Origin: an uncultured Clostridia bacterium
GTDB taxonomy: Bacteria > Bacillota > Clostridia > Christensenellales > Borkfalkiaceae
DNA length: 64,000 nt
Reading direction: 5' to 3'
Assembly (NCBI GenBank): GCA_947624965.1
Contig: CANQMN010000001.1
Location: forward strand, 62,001 to 126,000
The position numbers were made by a program, and so were the translations under genes. The notes under the pieces were generated by a model, which ran no database searches, had not been told where the DNA came from, and saw only the letters and a list, made by a program, of their open reading frames with translations. Positions 9,223-18,089 of this stretch are shown one piece after another; position 1 is the stretch's first letter; the number at the start of each line of letters is the position of its first letter.

Positions 9223-10052
9223 TTGTTTTCCTCCGAAAATTGCTTCCAAAACGCGTTGGCTTCCTCCGCCTCCGCCTCTCTTCCGAGAAAGATGCAGTCC
9301 GCCAGATACGCCTGGTAGAAGAGCATCGCCGCGCCGTTGACGGTGCGCTTGCCCTCCGCGGCAGCGATGCGCAGAAATTCGGACTGCGCGGGCACATAGA
9401 TGAGATCCGCCGCGACGGCGCACCGGGAGAGAAGTTCCCGCCCGACGGGGGCGATCCCGCCCCCCTCCGCCGCGACGGCGGGCGTGCGCCCGACCGTATC
9501 GTGCATGCCTATCCCCGTGCAATTGACGATGAGGTCGAAGGGCATGCGCGGCACTTCCGTGAGCGGAGTGAACCCGCCGAATTCGCCGTATACCGTCCGC
9601 AAACGCTCCTCGTCCCGTTCGTAGGCGTACACGGAGGCGCCCGCTTCGGAGAGCTTGCGGATACAGCATCTTCCCGCGCCGCCCGCGCCGAGCACGAGCG
9701 CGCGCGCTCCCTCCGCGCGGACCCCCGCGCCCTGCAACATCATCATAAAACCGTATCCGTCCGTGTTGTACCCCAGCCGCTCGCGGCACAGGACGGTGTT
9801 CACTGCGCCGAAATCGCGCGCGTCCCCTTTCAGCGCTTTGAGATAGGGAATGATCTGTCCCTTGAACGGAATGGTAACGTTGAACGCGTCGTACCGCCCG
9901 AACAGCGCGGGCGCGTGCGCGGAAAACTCCGCAGGCGGAACGGAGACGGCGTCGTAACTGCACTTCTTCCCGAACTTGCCGAGAATAAAACGGTGGATGC
10001 GGGGGCTGTCGCTCTGCGACACGTCCTTGCCCACAACGGCGAGTTTCAGCAT
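9219..10052 (-). CDS. aroE: Shikimate dehydrogenase
   Basis: NADPH-dependent reduction of 3-dehydroshikimate. The substrate domain has SDSPRIHRF and NVTIPFKGQII with the catalytic Lys, plus NTDGYGF with the catalytic Asp. The Rossmann domain begins VLGAGGAGRCC, and the C-terminal NGAAMLFYQA is also characteristic. 277 residues from ATG 10052, preceded by GGGAGGAG. The gene start lies 7 nt inside the aroB 3' end. Confidence 0.95.
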   Translation of the reverse strand: MLKLAVVGKDVSQSDSPRIHRFILGKFGKKCSYDAVSVPPAEFSAHAPALFGRYDAFNVTIPFKGQIIPYLKALKGDARDFGAVNTVLCRERLGYNTDGYGFMMMLQGAGVRAEGARALVLGAGGAGRCCIRKLSEAGASVYAYERDEERLRTVYGEFGGFTPLTEVPRMPFDLIVNCTGIGMHDTVGRTPAVAAEGGGIAPVGRELLSRCAVAADLIYVPAQSEFLRIAAAEGKRTVNGAAMLFYQAYLADCIFLGREAEAEEANAFWKQFSEENK

Positions 10053-11104
10053 AGCTCCTCCCAAATTTCCTTAAATTCCCGAACGTATTCCTCAAACGGC
10101 AGGGAAAGCATGCGGTACTCCCCCGCCGCGACGGGCACGGTGCAGACGATCTCCCCCTCCCGCGCGTTCTTCTTGTCGAGAAGGGCGAGCCGCGCCGCCT
10201 TTGCCGCGTCGAGCGCGGGCTTTTCCGCGCCCGCGAGTGCGCGGCGGCAGAGCGCTTTCAGCGCCCCGAGATATTCCCCGTCGCACGGAAGGCGGCGGCG
10301 GGCGAGTTCGGCCTCCGCGAGGATCCCGTAGAGGACGCACTCGCCGTGCGAGAGCGTCTCTGCCGAAAGTTCCACGGCATGCCCCGTCGTGTGCCCGAGG
10401 TTGAGGCACTTGCGAAGCCCCCGCTCGTGCGGGTCCTTCCGCACGACTTCCGCCTTGAACGCGATGTTGCGCGGCACGATGTCCGCGAGAAACGTAAGGT
10501 CGGTAAGACGGTCCCCGTTCTCCGAGAGAAGGGAGAACAGCGACGCGTCGAGCGCGCCGTGCTTGACGATCTCCCCCAGCCCGCAACGGATCTCCCGCGC
10601 GGGGAGCGTCGCGAAAAACGAGGGGTCCGCATAGACGTCGGTCGGCTGTTTGAACGCCCCGACGAGATTTTTCACGCCGCAGAAATCGACGGCGGTCTTG
10701 CCGCCCACCGAAGAATCCACCTGCGCGAGGAGCGTCGTGGGGATCTGGACGCAGGCGATCCCGCGCATATACAGGCTCGCGGCGAGCCCGCCGACGTCCC
10801 CCACCACGCCGCCGCCGAGCGCGACGAGCGTATCGTTCCGCCGCAAGCCCGCCTCCGCGACTTCCCGCAGAAGGGCGAACAGCGTCGTCTCGTTTTTATG
10901 CGCTTCCCCCGCGGGCATCGCCCAGACGGGGACGCCGGGCGCGGCGGCGCGCAGACGGTCTCCGTACAGGCGGAGCACGTTCTCATCGGTAAACACAAAG
11001 CCGCGCCGCGTGCGGAACAGGCGGGAAAGTTCCTCCCAAGCGTCCGCGCCGCAATGGACGACGCTCTCCTCGGCGCGCTCCGTGTGCAAAACGACCGTCG
11101 TCAT
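10046..11104 (-). CDS. aroB: 3-dehydroquinate synthase
   Basis: NAD- and metal-dependent cyclisation of DAHP, second step of the shikimate pathway. NAD site GGGVVGDVGGLAA; substrate and metal segments PTTLLAQVDSSVGGK, GLGEIVKHG and NLGHTTGHAVE (zinc His). 352 residues, as expected. The ATG at 11104 overlaps the aroC stop by ATGA. The C-terminal KKNAREGEIVCTVP is the usual KKxxxGxIxxVLP segment. Confidence 0.96.
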   Translation of the reverse strand: MTTVVLHTERAEESVVHCGADAWEELSRLFRTRRGFVFTDENVLRLYGDRLRAAAPGVPVWAMPAGEAHKNETTLFALLREVAEAGLRRNDTLVALGGGVVGDVGGLAASLYMRGIACVQIPTTLLAQVDSSVGGKTAVDFCGVKNLVGAFKQPTDVYADPSFFATLPAREIRCGLGEIVKHGALDASLFSLLSENGDRLTDLTFLADIVPRNIAFKAEVVRKDPHERGLRKCLNLGHTTGHAVELSAETLSHGECVLYGILAEAELARRRLPCDGEYLGALKALCRRALAGAEKPALDAAKAARLALLDKKNAREGEIVCTVPVAAGEYRMLSLPFEEYVREFKEIWEELC

Positions 11105-12228
11105 TGCGGAAGCTCCCGATAGCGTTTTTTGACGGCTTCGAGGGTGTCGCCGCCCAGCCGCTCCAATACGGCGGCGCAGAGTTCGGCGGCGAGCGCGCTC
11201 TCCAATACGACTTCGCATGCCGCGACGGCGCACACGTCGCTCCGCTCCGCCGCCGCGACGGCGGGACGCATGCTATCGGTATCCAGCGTATCGAGCCCCT
11301 TGCGGAGCGTGGGGATGGGCTTCATCGCGGCGCGGAGCACGATCTCCTCGCCGTTGGACATGCCGCCCTCGATGCCGCCCGCGCGGTTGCTCTTGCGGAA
11401 CGCCCCGCCCGCGCCGTCCGGATAGATGGCGTCGTGCGCTTCGCTCCCGCGGAGACGGGAAGCGGCGAATCCGAGCCCCACTTCCACGCCCTTGATCGCC
11501 TGCACGCTCATCAACGCGCAGGCGAGCCGCGCGTCGAGCTTTTCCGCGTACGTCATACAGCTCCCGAAGCCGCTTTTCAGCCCCGCGACGCGGAGCTCTA
11601 TCACGCCGCCGCAGGTGTCGCCCGCGGAAGCGCATTCGTCGATGTAAGCCTTCGCCTCATCCTCCCCCGCCATCATGAAGAGATCCTCCCCGCGCAGGGC
11701 GGCGATCTCTGCGAAGGAATGCTCCCCCTCGTCGCAGACGGGTCCCACCGATCTCACGAACCCCGCAATCTCCACGCCGAGGGCGCGCAGGAGCTGGCGG
11801 CACACCGTCCCCGCCGCCACGCGCGCCGCGGTCTCCCGCGCGGAAGCGCGTTCGAGCACGTTGCGGGCGTCGCTCTGCCCGTATTTTTTCATGCCCGCGT
11901 AATCGGCGTGCCCCGGGCGGACCCGCGTGAGGCGGCGCGCCGTCTCGTCGCACCCCTCGGGCGCGGTATAGGGCTCCCAATTCGCATAGTCGCGGTTGGC
12001 GATGAACAGCGCGACGGGGCTCCCCAACGTCTTTTTGTTGCGCACGCCCGAGAGGATCTCGGCGCAGTCCCGCTCGATCTTCTGCCGCGCGCCCCTGCCG
12101 TATCCGCTCTGCCGCAGCGCAAGGAAGCGGTCTATCTCCGCGGGATCGATCTCCAACCCCGCGGGAAGCCCTTCGATGACGGCGACAAGCCCCTTGCCGT
12201 GCGATTCGCCCGATGTGGTTATCTTCAT
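11101..12228 (-). CDS. aroC: Chorismate synthase
   Basis: FMN-dependent final step giving chorismate. N-terminal TSGESHGKGLVAVIEGLP, RQSGYGRG, RVRPGHADYAGMKKYG and SARETAARVAAG are signature segments; GGIEGGMSNGEEI and the C-terminal SDVCAVAACEVV are also conserved. 375 residues from the ATG at 12228, which has GGAGA upstream and overlaps the preceding MBL gene's stop by ATGA. Confidence 0.96.
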   Translation of the reverse strand: MKITTSGESHGKGLVAVIEGLPAGLEIDPAEIDRFLALRQSGYGRGARQKIERDCAEILSGVRNKKTLGSPVALFIANRDYANWEPYTAPEGCDETARRLTRVRPGHADYAGMKKYGQSDARNVLERASARETAARVAAGTVCRQLLRALGVEIAGFVRSVGPVCDEGEHSFAEIAALRGEDLFMMAGEDEAKAYIDECASAGDTCGGVIELRVAGLKSGFGSCMTYAEKLDARLACALMSVQAIKGVEVGLGFAASRLRGSEAHDAIYPDGAGGAFRKSNRAGGIEGGMSNGEEIVLRAAMKPIPTLRKGLDTLDTDSMRPAVAAAERSDVCAVAACEVVLESALAAELCAAVLERLGGDTLEAVKKRYRELPQ

Positions 12229-13181
12229 ATGTTGTTCTCCGTACGGACGGTAAACGCCCCGTCCGAAATGGTTATCATGATGTCGCCGCACTCGTCCGTG
12301 CGGTACAGCGCGCTCCCTTCGCGGGCGAACCGCTCCACCGTCTCCTGTGCGGGATGTCCGTACCTGTTGCCCTTCCCGCAGGAGACGATCGCCGCCGCGG
12401 GACGGGCGAGCGCGAGAAATTCCGCGCACGAGGCGTCCGACGCGCCGTGGTGCGAGACCTTCAAGATCTCGACGTCCGCAAGCGTTACGGCGTATTCCCC
12501 GCCGCCCAAGACGTTCCCGCCCAGCGCGTATTCAGAGAGGAGCAGCCGCTCCCGCGCCGCGGAGATATCCGCGCAGAGGAGTGCGTCCACCCCCAGATAG
12601 GAGAGATAGAGCACGGCGGAGCCGTCGTTGTCGTCCGTCTCCTCTTCGGAGCGGGGCGAAACGCAGGCGAGATAGGCGCCCGATCCGTCTGCGAACGCGT
12701 CGTAGCGGCGCACGCTCTCCACGGGCACGCCCGCTTCTTCCGCCGCTTCGAGGACCTTTTCGTAGCCGCCGTCCCCGCCCGCGCGGGAGAGAAGCATGCG
12801 CTCCGCGCCGAACGTCTTCAAAAGTTTGGGAAAACCGCCCGTATGGTCGCCGTCCCCGTGCGTCGCAACGAACGTGAGGCGAGAAAAATCGAGCCCTTTG
12901 AGATAGCGGACGAGCTTTTGTTCCGTCTTGCGGGAACCGTCCCCCGCGTCCACGACGAAAACGTCGCCCCCGGGAAACTCTATGACGGCGCAATCCGCTT
13001 CCCCGACGTCGAGAAAGTGCAACCGCAGTTCTCCCTCCCCGCGCGCGGGGAGCGCATAAGCGGGCAGAAGCGTTTCAAAGGGCAGAAAATGCGCAAAGAC
13101 CCCGATGGCGAGAAACGCCGCCGCGGAGACCGCGATCAGCACGAGCCGCACGATCCTCCGCTTGGCGCGCTTAAAGCGCAT
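12225..13181 (-). CDS. Membrane-anchored metallo-beta-lactamase-fold hydrolase, ComEC-C-terminus-like
   Basis: 318 residues. A basic N-terminus and one transmembrane helix (about 11-31) anchor an extracytoplasmic MBL domain. Family motifs: HFLDVGEADCAVIEFPGG, THGDGDHTGGF (the metal HxxxDH site), LCADIS and VSHHGASDA. This is the stand-alone form of the hydrolase domain found at the end of the DNA-uptake protein ComEC, proposed to act on DNA or phosphodiesters; no ComEC channel domain is present. Why it sits between patatin and aroC is unclear. Overlaps the patatin 3' end by 11 nt. Confidence 0.82.
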   Translation of the reverse strand: MRFKRAKRRIVRLVLIAVSAAAFLAIGVFAHFLPFETLLPAYALPARGEGELRLHFLDVGEADCAVIEFPGGDVFVVDAGDGSRKTEQKLVRYLKGLDFSRLTFVATHGDGDHTGGFPKLLKTFGAERMLLSRAGGDGGYEKVLEAAEEAGVPVESVRRYDAFADGSGAYLACVSPRSEEETDDNDGSAVLYLSYLGVDALLCADISAARERLLLSEYALGGNVLGGGEYAVTLADVEILKVSHHGASDASCAEFLALARPAAAIVSCGKGNRYGHPAQETVERFAREGSALYRTDECGDIMITISDGAFTVRTENNI

Positions 13182-14007
13182 AGCCCGCTTTGCGCAACCG
13201 CTTTTTGAGTTCGGGCATCTGCGCCTTCGCTTCGGCGTAGCCCGCCTCGAACATCGCGTCCATGCTCACGCGCGAGACGTCCGTCGCCTTGAAGCCTCCG
13301 AGGCGGGGACGCAGCATCATGTCCGCCGCTTCGTAGCCGCGCGTCTTGCAGTCTTCGAGATAGCGCACGGGCGTGAAACGGTTGAGCGTGGAGCCCACGA
13401 ACCGCGCGAACGCCCCCTTTTCCTCCTCGGGCGGGGCGTAGGCGGAGAGATCCACCGCGACGACGAACTTCGCGCCGAGCTGTTTGCACACGTCCGCGGG
13501 AACGGCGTTCGTGAACGCGCCGTCGTACAGCTTTCTCCCCCCTATCTCCACGCTCTTGAAGAAGGGAGGAATGGCGGAGGAAGCGCAGAGTGCGCGCGCA
13601 ACGTTCCCCTCCGTGAGGACGGCGCCCTCGTTGGTCTCCGCGTCGGTAACGCAACAGGCGAAGGGAACGGGCAAGTCCTCGATGTTTCCCTCCAAGAACC
13701 GCCCGAGCAGTTCCTCCGCGAACTGCATGTCCGCAAAGGGATGCAGATTGCGGGAAAATTCCTTTCGGTTGAGATTTTCCACAATGCCCGTCATGTCGTC
13801 GGCGGAATACCCCTTCCCGTAGAGCGCGCCCACGATGGAGCCGATCGACGTCCCCGCGATGACGGTGAAACGGATCCCCTCCTCCTCGAACGCTTTGAGC
13901 ACGCCGATGTGCGCCATGCCCTTCGCGCCGCCGCTGCCGAGCGCAAGCCCGAGCGGGAACGCCCGCTTGCGGGTAAATATTCGTTTGAGCCGCCCGAAAA
14001 ATCCCAT
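13171..14007 (-). CDS. Patatin-like phospholipase
   Basis: Lipid acyl hydrolase with a Ser-Asp dyad. Oxyanion motif GSGGAKGMAHIG (about 24-35), nucleophile in AGTSIGS (Ser54), catalytic Asp162 in YDGAFTN. A short basic N-terminus precedes; there is no signal peptide, so it is probably cytosolic or membrane-peripheral, like RssA/YlbK-type proteins. Length 278 fits. Start at 14007 has GGAGGAG upstream; this is the first gene after a strong promoter and leads into the aro genes. Confidence 0.88.
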   Translation of the reverse strand: MGFFGRLKRIFTRKRAFPLGLALGSGGAKGMAHIGVLKAFEEEGIRFTVIAGTSIGSIVGALYGKGYSADDMTGIVENLNRKEFSRNLHPFADMQFAEELLGRFLEGNIEDLPVPFACCVTDAETNEGAVLTEGNVARALCASSAIPPFFKSVEIGGRKLYDGAFTNAVPADVCKQLGAKFVVAVDLSAYAPPEEEKGAFARFVGSTLNRFTPVRYLEDCKTRGYEAADMMLRPRLGGFKATDVSRVSMDAMFEAGYAEAKAQMPELKKRLRKAGYAL

Positions 14008-14026
14008 TGCTCCTCCGTATGCGCTT

Positions 14027-14055
14027 ATTTTACACTTTTTTTTGCAAAATGTAAA
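14027..14055 (-). promoter_or_regulatory. Sigma-A promoter for patatin-MBL-aroCBEQK-SDR
   Basis: Minus-strand TTTACA (14050-14055), 17-nt spacer, TAAAAT (14027-14032), about 20 nt before the patatin start. All eight downstream genes overlap or nearly touch, so this promoter probably serves the whole chorismate block down to 7602. Confidence 0.75.
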
Positions 14056-14095
14056 CAAGTTTGCGCAACTTTACGCATAATTGCCCGTACGGCGA

Positions 14096-14131
14096 AATAA
14101 AAAAACCCGCCCGAACGCAGGGACGGGCGGG
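14096..14131 (-). terminator. Rho-independent terminator after the acyltransferase gene
   Basis: Minus-strand stem CCCGCCCG/CGGGCGGG (14124-14131 with 14106-14113) followed by a run of seven T. Eight nucleotides past the stop at 14140, so it ends the dtd-to-acyltransferase unit just before the patatin promoter. Confidence 0.85.
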
Positions 14132-14139
14132 AAGGCGCG

Positions 14140-15264
14140 TCAATCCGCTTCGGGACGCTCCCGCTTGGGGCGGCGTCTCCATGCGGCGACGATCTGCTCC
14201 TTCGCCCATTCGATCCCCGTCGCCACGGCAAACGACGCCGCCGCGACGATCAGGAAGATGACGAGATAGGAGGCGACGCCGATGTGCGGGAAAAGGACGG
14301 CGTTCAGCCCCGCCCGCTGGTGGATGGCGTGGAAGGGAGACTGCAATAAATAGACGTAGAACGTCGCGCGGCTCACGAGGAAGAGCGCGCCGTTTCCGCG
14401 GACGGGCAGGCGGTAAAACGCGATAAAGAGCCCCGCCGCCGAGAGGATCGCGGGCACGTTTTCGAGATGATACCAATACCACGAAAATTCCCCGTATCCG
14501 TAGGTATCCACCGAGGAGAACGCCATGCCGAGCGCGACGCCCGCCAAATAGAGCGCAAGCCCTGTACCCCCCCCCGCTGCGCCGCGCAGTTTCCCGCGGG
14601 CGAGCAGAAGTTTGAGTTCGTAGCCGAGGAGGACGAACAGCACGCACGAATTGATGAGCGAAAAGATGTGCAAATTGAACGAAGCGCGCGCGATGTGGAG
14701 CACGTTGTCCGCAAAAATGCCCGCAAAGCAGAGCGACATGCACAGCCGCCGCGCGACGACGGAGACGCGCTCCTCCTTGCAGAGCAAATACCAAACGGGG
14801 TAAAAGACAACGATCTCCGTATACGAGAGCACGAACCACAGATACCCGTAATTGCCCGAATACCCCCATGCGAGCGTCTCCCGCCCCACAGAGACGAGCC
14901 CGCTCAACAGTCGTTCGCCGAAGGGCGCGCCCTCCGCCGCGTCCCAAATGCTTCCCATAAGCACGAGGAACAGAAGCACGAAAACCGTGGGAAGCAGGAC
15001 CTGCACAAGCAGTTTCTTCAACTTTTTGCCATAGGCGAATTCGCCGTCGCAGAGGAAAAATCCCGTGATGATGAAGAACGTTCCCACGGCGCAGATGTTG
15101 AAAAAGTTGAGATAGCGCGCGAACAGCGCGCCCGCGCCGTCGTTGTAAAACGCGTTGAGCGTATGGTTGAACGTTACCATCGCGATGCAGACGATGCGCA
15201 AAAGCTCGATGGAGGCGTTCCTCTGCCGTCCCGCGCCCTGCGGGAATTTCATCACTTCACCCAT
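14140..15264 (-). CDS. Acyltransferase 3 family integral membrane protein
   Basis: 374 residues with about ten predicted transmembrane helices. The N-terminal segment RNASIELLRIVCIAMVTFNH carries the family Arg and His of Acyl_transf_3 (OafA/WecH-type) enzymes, which O-acetylate cell-surface polysaccharides or lipids. The C-terminus is basic and cytoplasmic. Start at 15264 has GGAGGAGA upstream at good spacing; a second ATG at 15252 is less well placed. Substrate unknown; neighbours (HAD phosphatase, MBL, Dtd) give no clear pathway. Confidence 0.85.
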   Translation of the reverse strand: MGEVMKFPQGAGRQRNASIELLRIVCIAMVTFNHTLNAFYNDGAGALFARYLNFFNICAVGTFFIITGFFLCDGEFAYGKKLKKLLVQVLLPTVFVLLFLVLMGSIWDAAEGAPFGERLLSGLVSVGRETLAWGYSGNYGYLWFVLSYTEIVVFYPVWYLLCKEERVSVVARRLCMSLCFAGIFADNVLHIARASFNLHIFSLINSCVLFVLLGYELKLLLARGKLRGAAGGGTGLALYLAGVALGMAFSSVDTYGYGEFSWYWYHLENVPAILSAAGLFIAFYRLPVRGNGALFLVSRATFYVYLLQSPFHAIHQRAGLNAVLFPHIGVASYLVIFLIVAAASFAVATGIEWAKEQIVAAWRRRPKRERPEAD

Positions 15265-15314
15265 TCTATCTCCTCCTTCCGCAAAAAAATCGCCCCCATT
15301 CCCCCGTTTTTCGG

Positions 15315-16133
15315 TCACGGACAGAAATGTTCGGCGAGCCAGCGGGCGACGCCGTCCTCGTCGTTGCCGCCGACGATCCCCGCCGCGCGGCGTTTGAGTT
15401 CGGGGGCGGCGTTCTTCACGGCGTACCCCTCGTCCGCGACCTCGAACAGCGGGATATCGTTCGCCTCGTCGCCGAAGCAGACGATCCGCTCCGCGCCGAG
15501 CAGTTTTTTCAGTTTGAGCGCGGCGGACGCCTTGTCCGCGCGGGCGGGCAAAATTTCCAGCCATTGCTCGCCGCTGTAAATATCCTTCGCGTAAAAACAG
15601 CGGAACTTTTTGCGAAGCTCTTCAAACGCGGGAAAAAGTTTCGCCGCGTCGTCGATGCACGAAAAATAAAAGACTTCGCCGTCGAGGAGCGCCCGCGGAT
15701 CCTCCGCCGCGCGCGCCCGCTCGTCCCCGAGGCGGGTGCGCAAGAACGCCGTCTGCGCCCTTCCGCACAGCCGCGCGCAGTAGGAAAAGCGGTTCTTCCC
15801 GCCGATGACCGCGTACACGAGCGGGTACAGCCCCCGCCGCGCGAACGCGGAAAAGATCTCCTCCGCCTCCGCCGCGGAAAACCGCTCCGCCGCGATGCGC
15901 GCGTGCGTCTTTGCGTCCGCGATGACCGCGCCGTTGTGCACGATGACGGGCGCGGAGACCTCCAACCCCGCGGCGGCGACGCTCGCTGTCTCCACGGATC
16001 GCGCCGTCGCATACGAGAAGAGCATCCCCGCGCGGACGAGCCGCGCGACCGTCTCGTTCGTAAACGCGCTCGTCCGCTGTGCGGAGGTGAGCAGTGTGCC
16101 GTCCAGATCGCTCAAATACAGCGTCTTTGCCAT
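15315..16133 (-). CDS. HAD-superfamily Cof-type phosphatase
   Basis: 272-residue Cof/YidA-like HAD hydrolase. Motif I YLSDLDGTLL supplies the nucleophile Asp and the acid/base Asp; motif II lies in the segment with SYATARS; motif III Lys is in DKASAALKLKKLL; motif IV is GDEANDIPLFE. The C2B cap domain sits between them. Such enzymes dephosphorylate sugar phosphates or cofactors such as FMN or PLP; the substrate is unknown here. Starts 2 nt after the MBL stop, so co-translated. Confidence 0.87.
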   Translation of the reverse strand: MAKTLYLSDLDGTLLTSAQRTSAFTNETVARLVRAGMLFSYATARSVETASVAAAGLEVSAPVIVHNGAVIADAKTHARIAAERFSAAEAEEIFSAFARRGLYPLVYAVIGGKNRFSYCARLCGRAQTAFLRTRLGDERARAAEDPRALLDGEVFYFSCIDDAAKLFPAFEELRKKFRCFYAKDIYSGEQWLEILPARADKASAALKLKKLLGAERIVCFGDEANDIPLFEVADEGYAVKNAAPELKRRAAGIVGGNDEDGVARWLAEHFCP

Positions 16134-16134
16134 C

Positions 16135-16974
16135 TCAAAGTTCCAACTCCATGCCGTCGTAGGCGGCGATGAAACCGTATTCCCGCTCGGCGCGGCGGAT
16201 ACGCGCGGGCGAGGGCGAGGCGTTGTGGGAAAAATGCGTGATGATCTTCTTCGTCGCGCCGTCCGCAAGCCCCGCTCGTTCCAGCGTCTCCACGACCCTT
16301 CGGTCCGCGTCCAGCCCCATGTGCCGCGCGTCCGCCGCCGTCCTATCCCAGAGGAAGGTGCAATCCAGCGTGACCGCGTCGCACGGCTTCCCGCCGAGCG
16401 CAAGGAGACTGCGCTCGCTCTCGGGCGGAAGCCCGCCCGTATCGCACAGGTGCAACAGCCGCTTTCCGTCCTTTTCGATGAGGAAGAGCAGGGGCTCCCG
16501 CGAGGAGTGCTTCGCCGCGAAGGTATGCACGACGTACCCGCCGAACGAATAGGTGCAAAACGCCTCGATCTCGTGAAAGGAGAGATGTTCCATCACCTGC
16601 GGCTTCATCTCCCGCCGCGTGCTCTCCCGAAAAATTTCCCCCGTCTCGCGGTTGCCGTACACTTCCAGCGAGGGGGAACGCATGTCCCACGCGTATTTGT
16701 AGCCGCGCAGAACGAAATCGTGCGCGTAGAAATGGTCCATGTGCGCGTGCGTTACGAGGATGTATTTGAGCGCGGAAAAGTCCTCCCGGAAGCGCGCCGC
16801 ATGGTAAAAGGCGTCGGGCGGGAAATCCACGGAGAACTCCCCGTCGATGAGAAGCTGGGCGCGGGAACGGAGTTCCCTCCCGCCCCGCCGTTTGGCTGCC
16901 GCGCAGTAAGCGCAATTACAGAAGAGCGCGGGCACGCCTTCCGCCGCACCCGTTCCGAGATAGCGTAATTTCAT
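16135..16974 (-). CDS. Metallo-beta-lactamase-fold phosphodiesterase, PhnP/RNase Z-like
   Basis: 279 residues. The N-terminus has a GTGAAEGVPALFCNCAYC segment with Cys residues that resemble the structural zinc site of PhnP-type cyclic phosphodiesterases. The catalytic metal motif is THAHMDHFYAHD, with later AAKHSS, LCDTGG, LDCTF and ITHFSHN providing the remaining ligands. Substrate not deducible; no phn genes nearby. Twelve nucleotides separate it from dtd. Confidence 0.82.
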   Translation of the reverse strand: MKLRYLGTGAAEGVPALFCNCAYCAAAKRRGGRELRSRAQLLIDGEFSVDFPPDAFYHAARFREDFSALKYILVTHAHMDHFYAHDFVLRGYKYAWDMRSPSLEVYGNRETGEIFRESTRREMKPQVMEHLSFHEIEAFCTYSFGGYVVHTFAAKHSSREPLLFLIEKDGKRLLHLCDTGGLPPESERSLLALGGKPCDAVTLDCTFLWDRTAADARHMGLDADRRVVETLERAGLADGATKKIITHFSHNASPSPARIRRAEREYGFIAAYDGMELEL

Positions 16975-16986
16975 CGCGTTTTTCCG

Positions 16987-17424
16987 TCAAATTTCATAGA
17001 CGATCGTAACGGGACCGTCGTTCGTCTGCTCGATGCGCATGTCTGCGCCGAACACGCCGCGCTTTACGGGCACGCCTTCTGCCGCCAACGTCTCCGCGCA
17101 GAACGCGTAGAGCTCGTTCGCCCGCGCGGGACGCTCCGCCTCGGTGAACGAGGGGCGGTTCCCCTTATGGGCGTCCCCGTACAGCGTGAACTGCGAGACG
17201 AAGAGAACTTCGCCGCCGACGTCCCTTACGGAGAGGTTCATCTTCCCCGCGCCGTCCGCAAAGACGCGGAGCGCGGCGATCTTCTCCGCACACTTTTTCG
17301 CCTGTTCTTCCCCGTCTCCCGCGCGAACGCCGAAATAAACGACAAGCCCGCGTCCGATTTCGGAAACGAGCTGACCGTCTGCTGAAAGGCTTGCGCGAAG
17401 AACTCTCTGCGCAACAAATTTCAT
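16987..17424 (-). CDS. dtd: D-aminoacyl-tRNA deacylase
   Basis: Removes D-amino acids (and Gly from tRNA-Ala) from mischarged tRNA. Both family signatures are present: LFVSQFTLYGDAHKGNRP and the C-terminal TNDGPVTIVYE with the cross-subunit Gly-cisPro. 145 residues, standard. There is no Shine-Dalgarno; a TATAAT lies only 5 nt before the ATG on the minus strand, which may mean a leaderless message (see findings). Confidence 0.95.
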   Translation of the reverse strand: MKFVAQRVLRASLSADGQLVSEIGRGLVVYFGVRAGDGEEQAKKCAEKIAALRVFADGAGKMNLSVRDVGGEVLFVSQFTLYGDAHKGNRPSFTEAERPARANELYAFCAETLAAEGVPVKRGVFGADMRIEQTNDGPVTIVYEI

Positions 17425-17503
17425 AGCCGATTATACCTATACTTTCTTCCGCGCCGCCGAGCCCGCCGTAAACTTCGTGCCCTTGCGAAAAGAAATTTGC
17501 GGA

Positions 17504-18067
17504 CTATACGCGGGACATGTACTCGCCCGTTCTCGTATCGATGCGGATGGTATCGCCCTCGTTGACGAACATGGGCACCTGGAATACTGCCCCCGTCTCC
17601 ACCTTCGCCGCCTTGGTAACGTTGGTCGCCGTGTTGCCGCGCACGCCCGGCTCCGCCTCGATGACTTTGAGTTCGACGAAGTTCTCGGGCTCGACGGAGA
17701 ACGCGTTGCCGTAGAGGAAACGAACGGTAACGATGTCGTTCTCGCGGATGTAGCGGAGCGCATCCTCCACCTGCGAATGGTTGAGCGGCGTGAGATTGAA
17801 CTCGTCGTCCATGAAATAATAGAACTCGCCGTCGTTGTAGGAGTAGGTCATCTTCTTCGTCTCGACCTGCGCCGTTTCCAGTTTGGTCGTGGGGTTGAAG
17901 GTCTCGTCGGAAAGGACCTGTCCCGTTACGACGTTTTTGAGCGTCGTACGGACGAACGCCGCGCCCTTGCCGGGTTTGACGTGCTGAAATTCCGTAACGG
18001 TGTAAACGCCGCTCTTGTATTCAAACGTCGTGCCCTTTCTGATGTCCCCTGCCATGATCTGTGCCAT
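17504..18067 (-). CDS. efp: Elongation factor P
   Basis: Relieves ribosome stalling at polyproline. Three beta-barrel domains in 187 residues. The modification loop reads [11 protein letters not shown] with Lys34 at the tip; no modification enzyme is encoded in this window. The C-terminal signature [18 protein letters not shown] is intact. Start at 18067 has AAGGAGAG upstream; 22 nt after pepP, forming the pepP-efp pair common in Firmicutes. Several window proteins are proline-rich (IF-2 linker, EP-repeat lipoprotein), giving EF-P obvious clients. Confidence 0.96.
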   Translation of the reverse strand: MAQIMAGDIRKGTTFEYKSGVYTVTEFQHVKPGKGAAFVRTTLKNVVTGQVLSDETFNPTTKLETAQVETKKMTYSYNDGEFYYFMDDEFNLTPLNHSQVEDALRYIRENDIVTVRFLYGNAFSVEPENFVELKVIEAEPGVRGNTATNVTKAAKVETGAVFQVPMFVNEGDTIRIDTRTGEYMSRV

Positions 18068-18089
18068 ATGTTTATCTCTCCTTATGAAT

